Shown here one piece after another: positions 63,858-64,000 of a DNA stretch of 64,000 nt. A program made the position numbers and the translations under genes. A model generated the notes under the pieces. The model did not search any database and had not been told where the DNA came from. It saw only the letters and a program-made list of their open reading frames with translations. The DNA is from Chitinophagaceae bacterium. Lineage in GTDB: Bacteria > Bacteroidota > Bacteroidia > Chitinophagales > Chitinophagaceae. The DNA is taken from the NCBI GenBank assembly GCA_016706055.1, contig JADJKL010000002.1, positions 248,001-312,000 on the forward strand. Reading direction: 5' to 3'. The first letter of the stretch is position 1. Every line of letters begins with the position of its first letter.

Positions 63858-64000
63858 TTATTTTTTTTAGTTAACCCCTTCCCTGATAAGGAGCATATCT
63901 TTTTTTATTGTAAATACCTCATTTCAGGAGTCTGAGGCTTGCATTAAAAATACTCTTTTTTCAATTAACAGATTAGAAAATGAGTAACACATTTTTCTAA

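Overview
The window is one AT-rich chromosomal stretch of a Bacteroidota bacterium, most likely of the Chitinophagaceae type. The pointers are a TonB-dependent receptor with an N-terminal carboxypeptidase-regulatory-like domain, a NagB-LmbE fusion, a two-CBM20 MalQ, the Bacteroidota-sized arginine decarboxylase, promoters of the -33 TTTG / -7 TAnnTTTG type, and REP-like hairpins next to a Y1 transposase. There is no prophage, rRNA operon or CRISPR array. One tRNA gene (Arg, anticodon ACG) is present.

Layout. 1-5.6 kb: a TPR protein (cut by the window edge), a HupE/UreJ-type membrane protein, two DUF4331 proteins and a divergent TonB-dependent receptor, possibly a metal or small-ligand uptake module. 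5.5-9.5 kb: an RmlD-like reductase, a prolyl oligopeptidase and a secreted unknown. 9.6-12.2 kb: pfkA-pyk glycolytic operon behind a 17-bp palindrome. 12.2-21.7 kb: a two-armed divergent locus for oxidative sugar (3-keto-glycoside type) catabolism, with DUF1080 hydrolase, cytochrome c lipoprotein, three TIM-barrel isomerases, Gfo/Idh/MocA oxidoreductase, MFS permease, GMC dehydrogenase and its Tat-exported small subunit. 21.7-27.1 kb: cutC, a REP-type transposase with REP hairpins, an asparaginase-family hydrolase, an FMN reductase, pirin, an NTF2-like protein and a composite palindromic repeat. 27.1-33.4 kb: CocE-type peptidase/esterase, GH20 hexosaminidase and NagB-LmbE (amino-sugar use). 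33.5-38.8 kb: membrane and stress genes (Bax1-like, AI-2E, holin-like, YtxH, DUF1328, Dps, FAD oxidoreductase). 38.8-42.8 kb: a CHASE3 histidine kinase, a lone receiver and a sigma-54 activator. 43-48.7 kb: a divergent cluster of an exported caspase-TPR protein, a CHASE2 membrane sensor without an output domain, and a FecR-like secreted protein. This is the best candidate here for an undescribed system. 48.7-64 kb: arginine decarboxylase, TraB/GumN, ATP-grasp, UbiD, dipeptide epimerase, malQ, small membrane proteins, rplT-rpmI, a large zinc metalloprotease and infC.

A recurring feature is that nine genes are each broken by exactly one single-base indel, mostly in short A/T runs: TonB receptor, prolyl oligopeptidase, GMC dehydrogenase, cutC, NagB-LmbE, AI-2E, histidine kinase, sigma-54 activator and metalloprotease. 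Restoring one base in each gives a full-length family protein with an integral number of codons. I therefore annotate them as single genes and suspect sequencing or assembly error rather than real decay.

Co-directional runs suggest operons: pfkA-pyk; the two arms of the sugar locus; GH20 next to NagB-LmbE; and malQ, epimerase, ubiD and ATP-grasp. Convergent ends are often closed by strong palindromic terminators, two of which share an identical 8-bp stem core.
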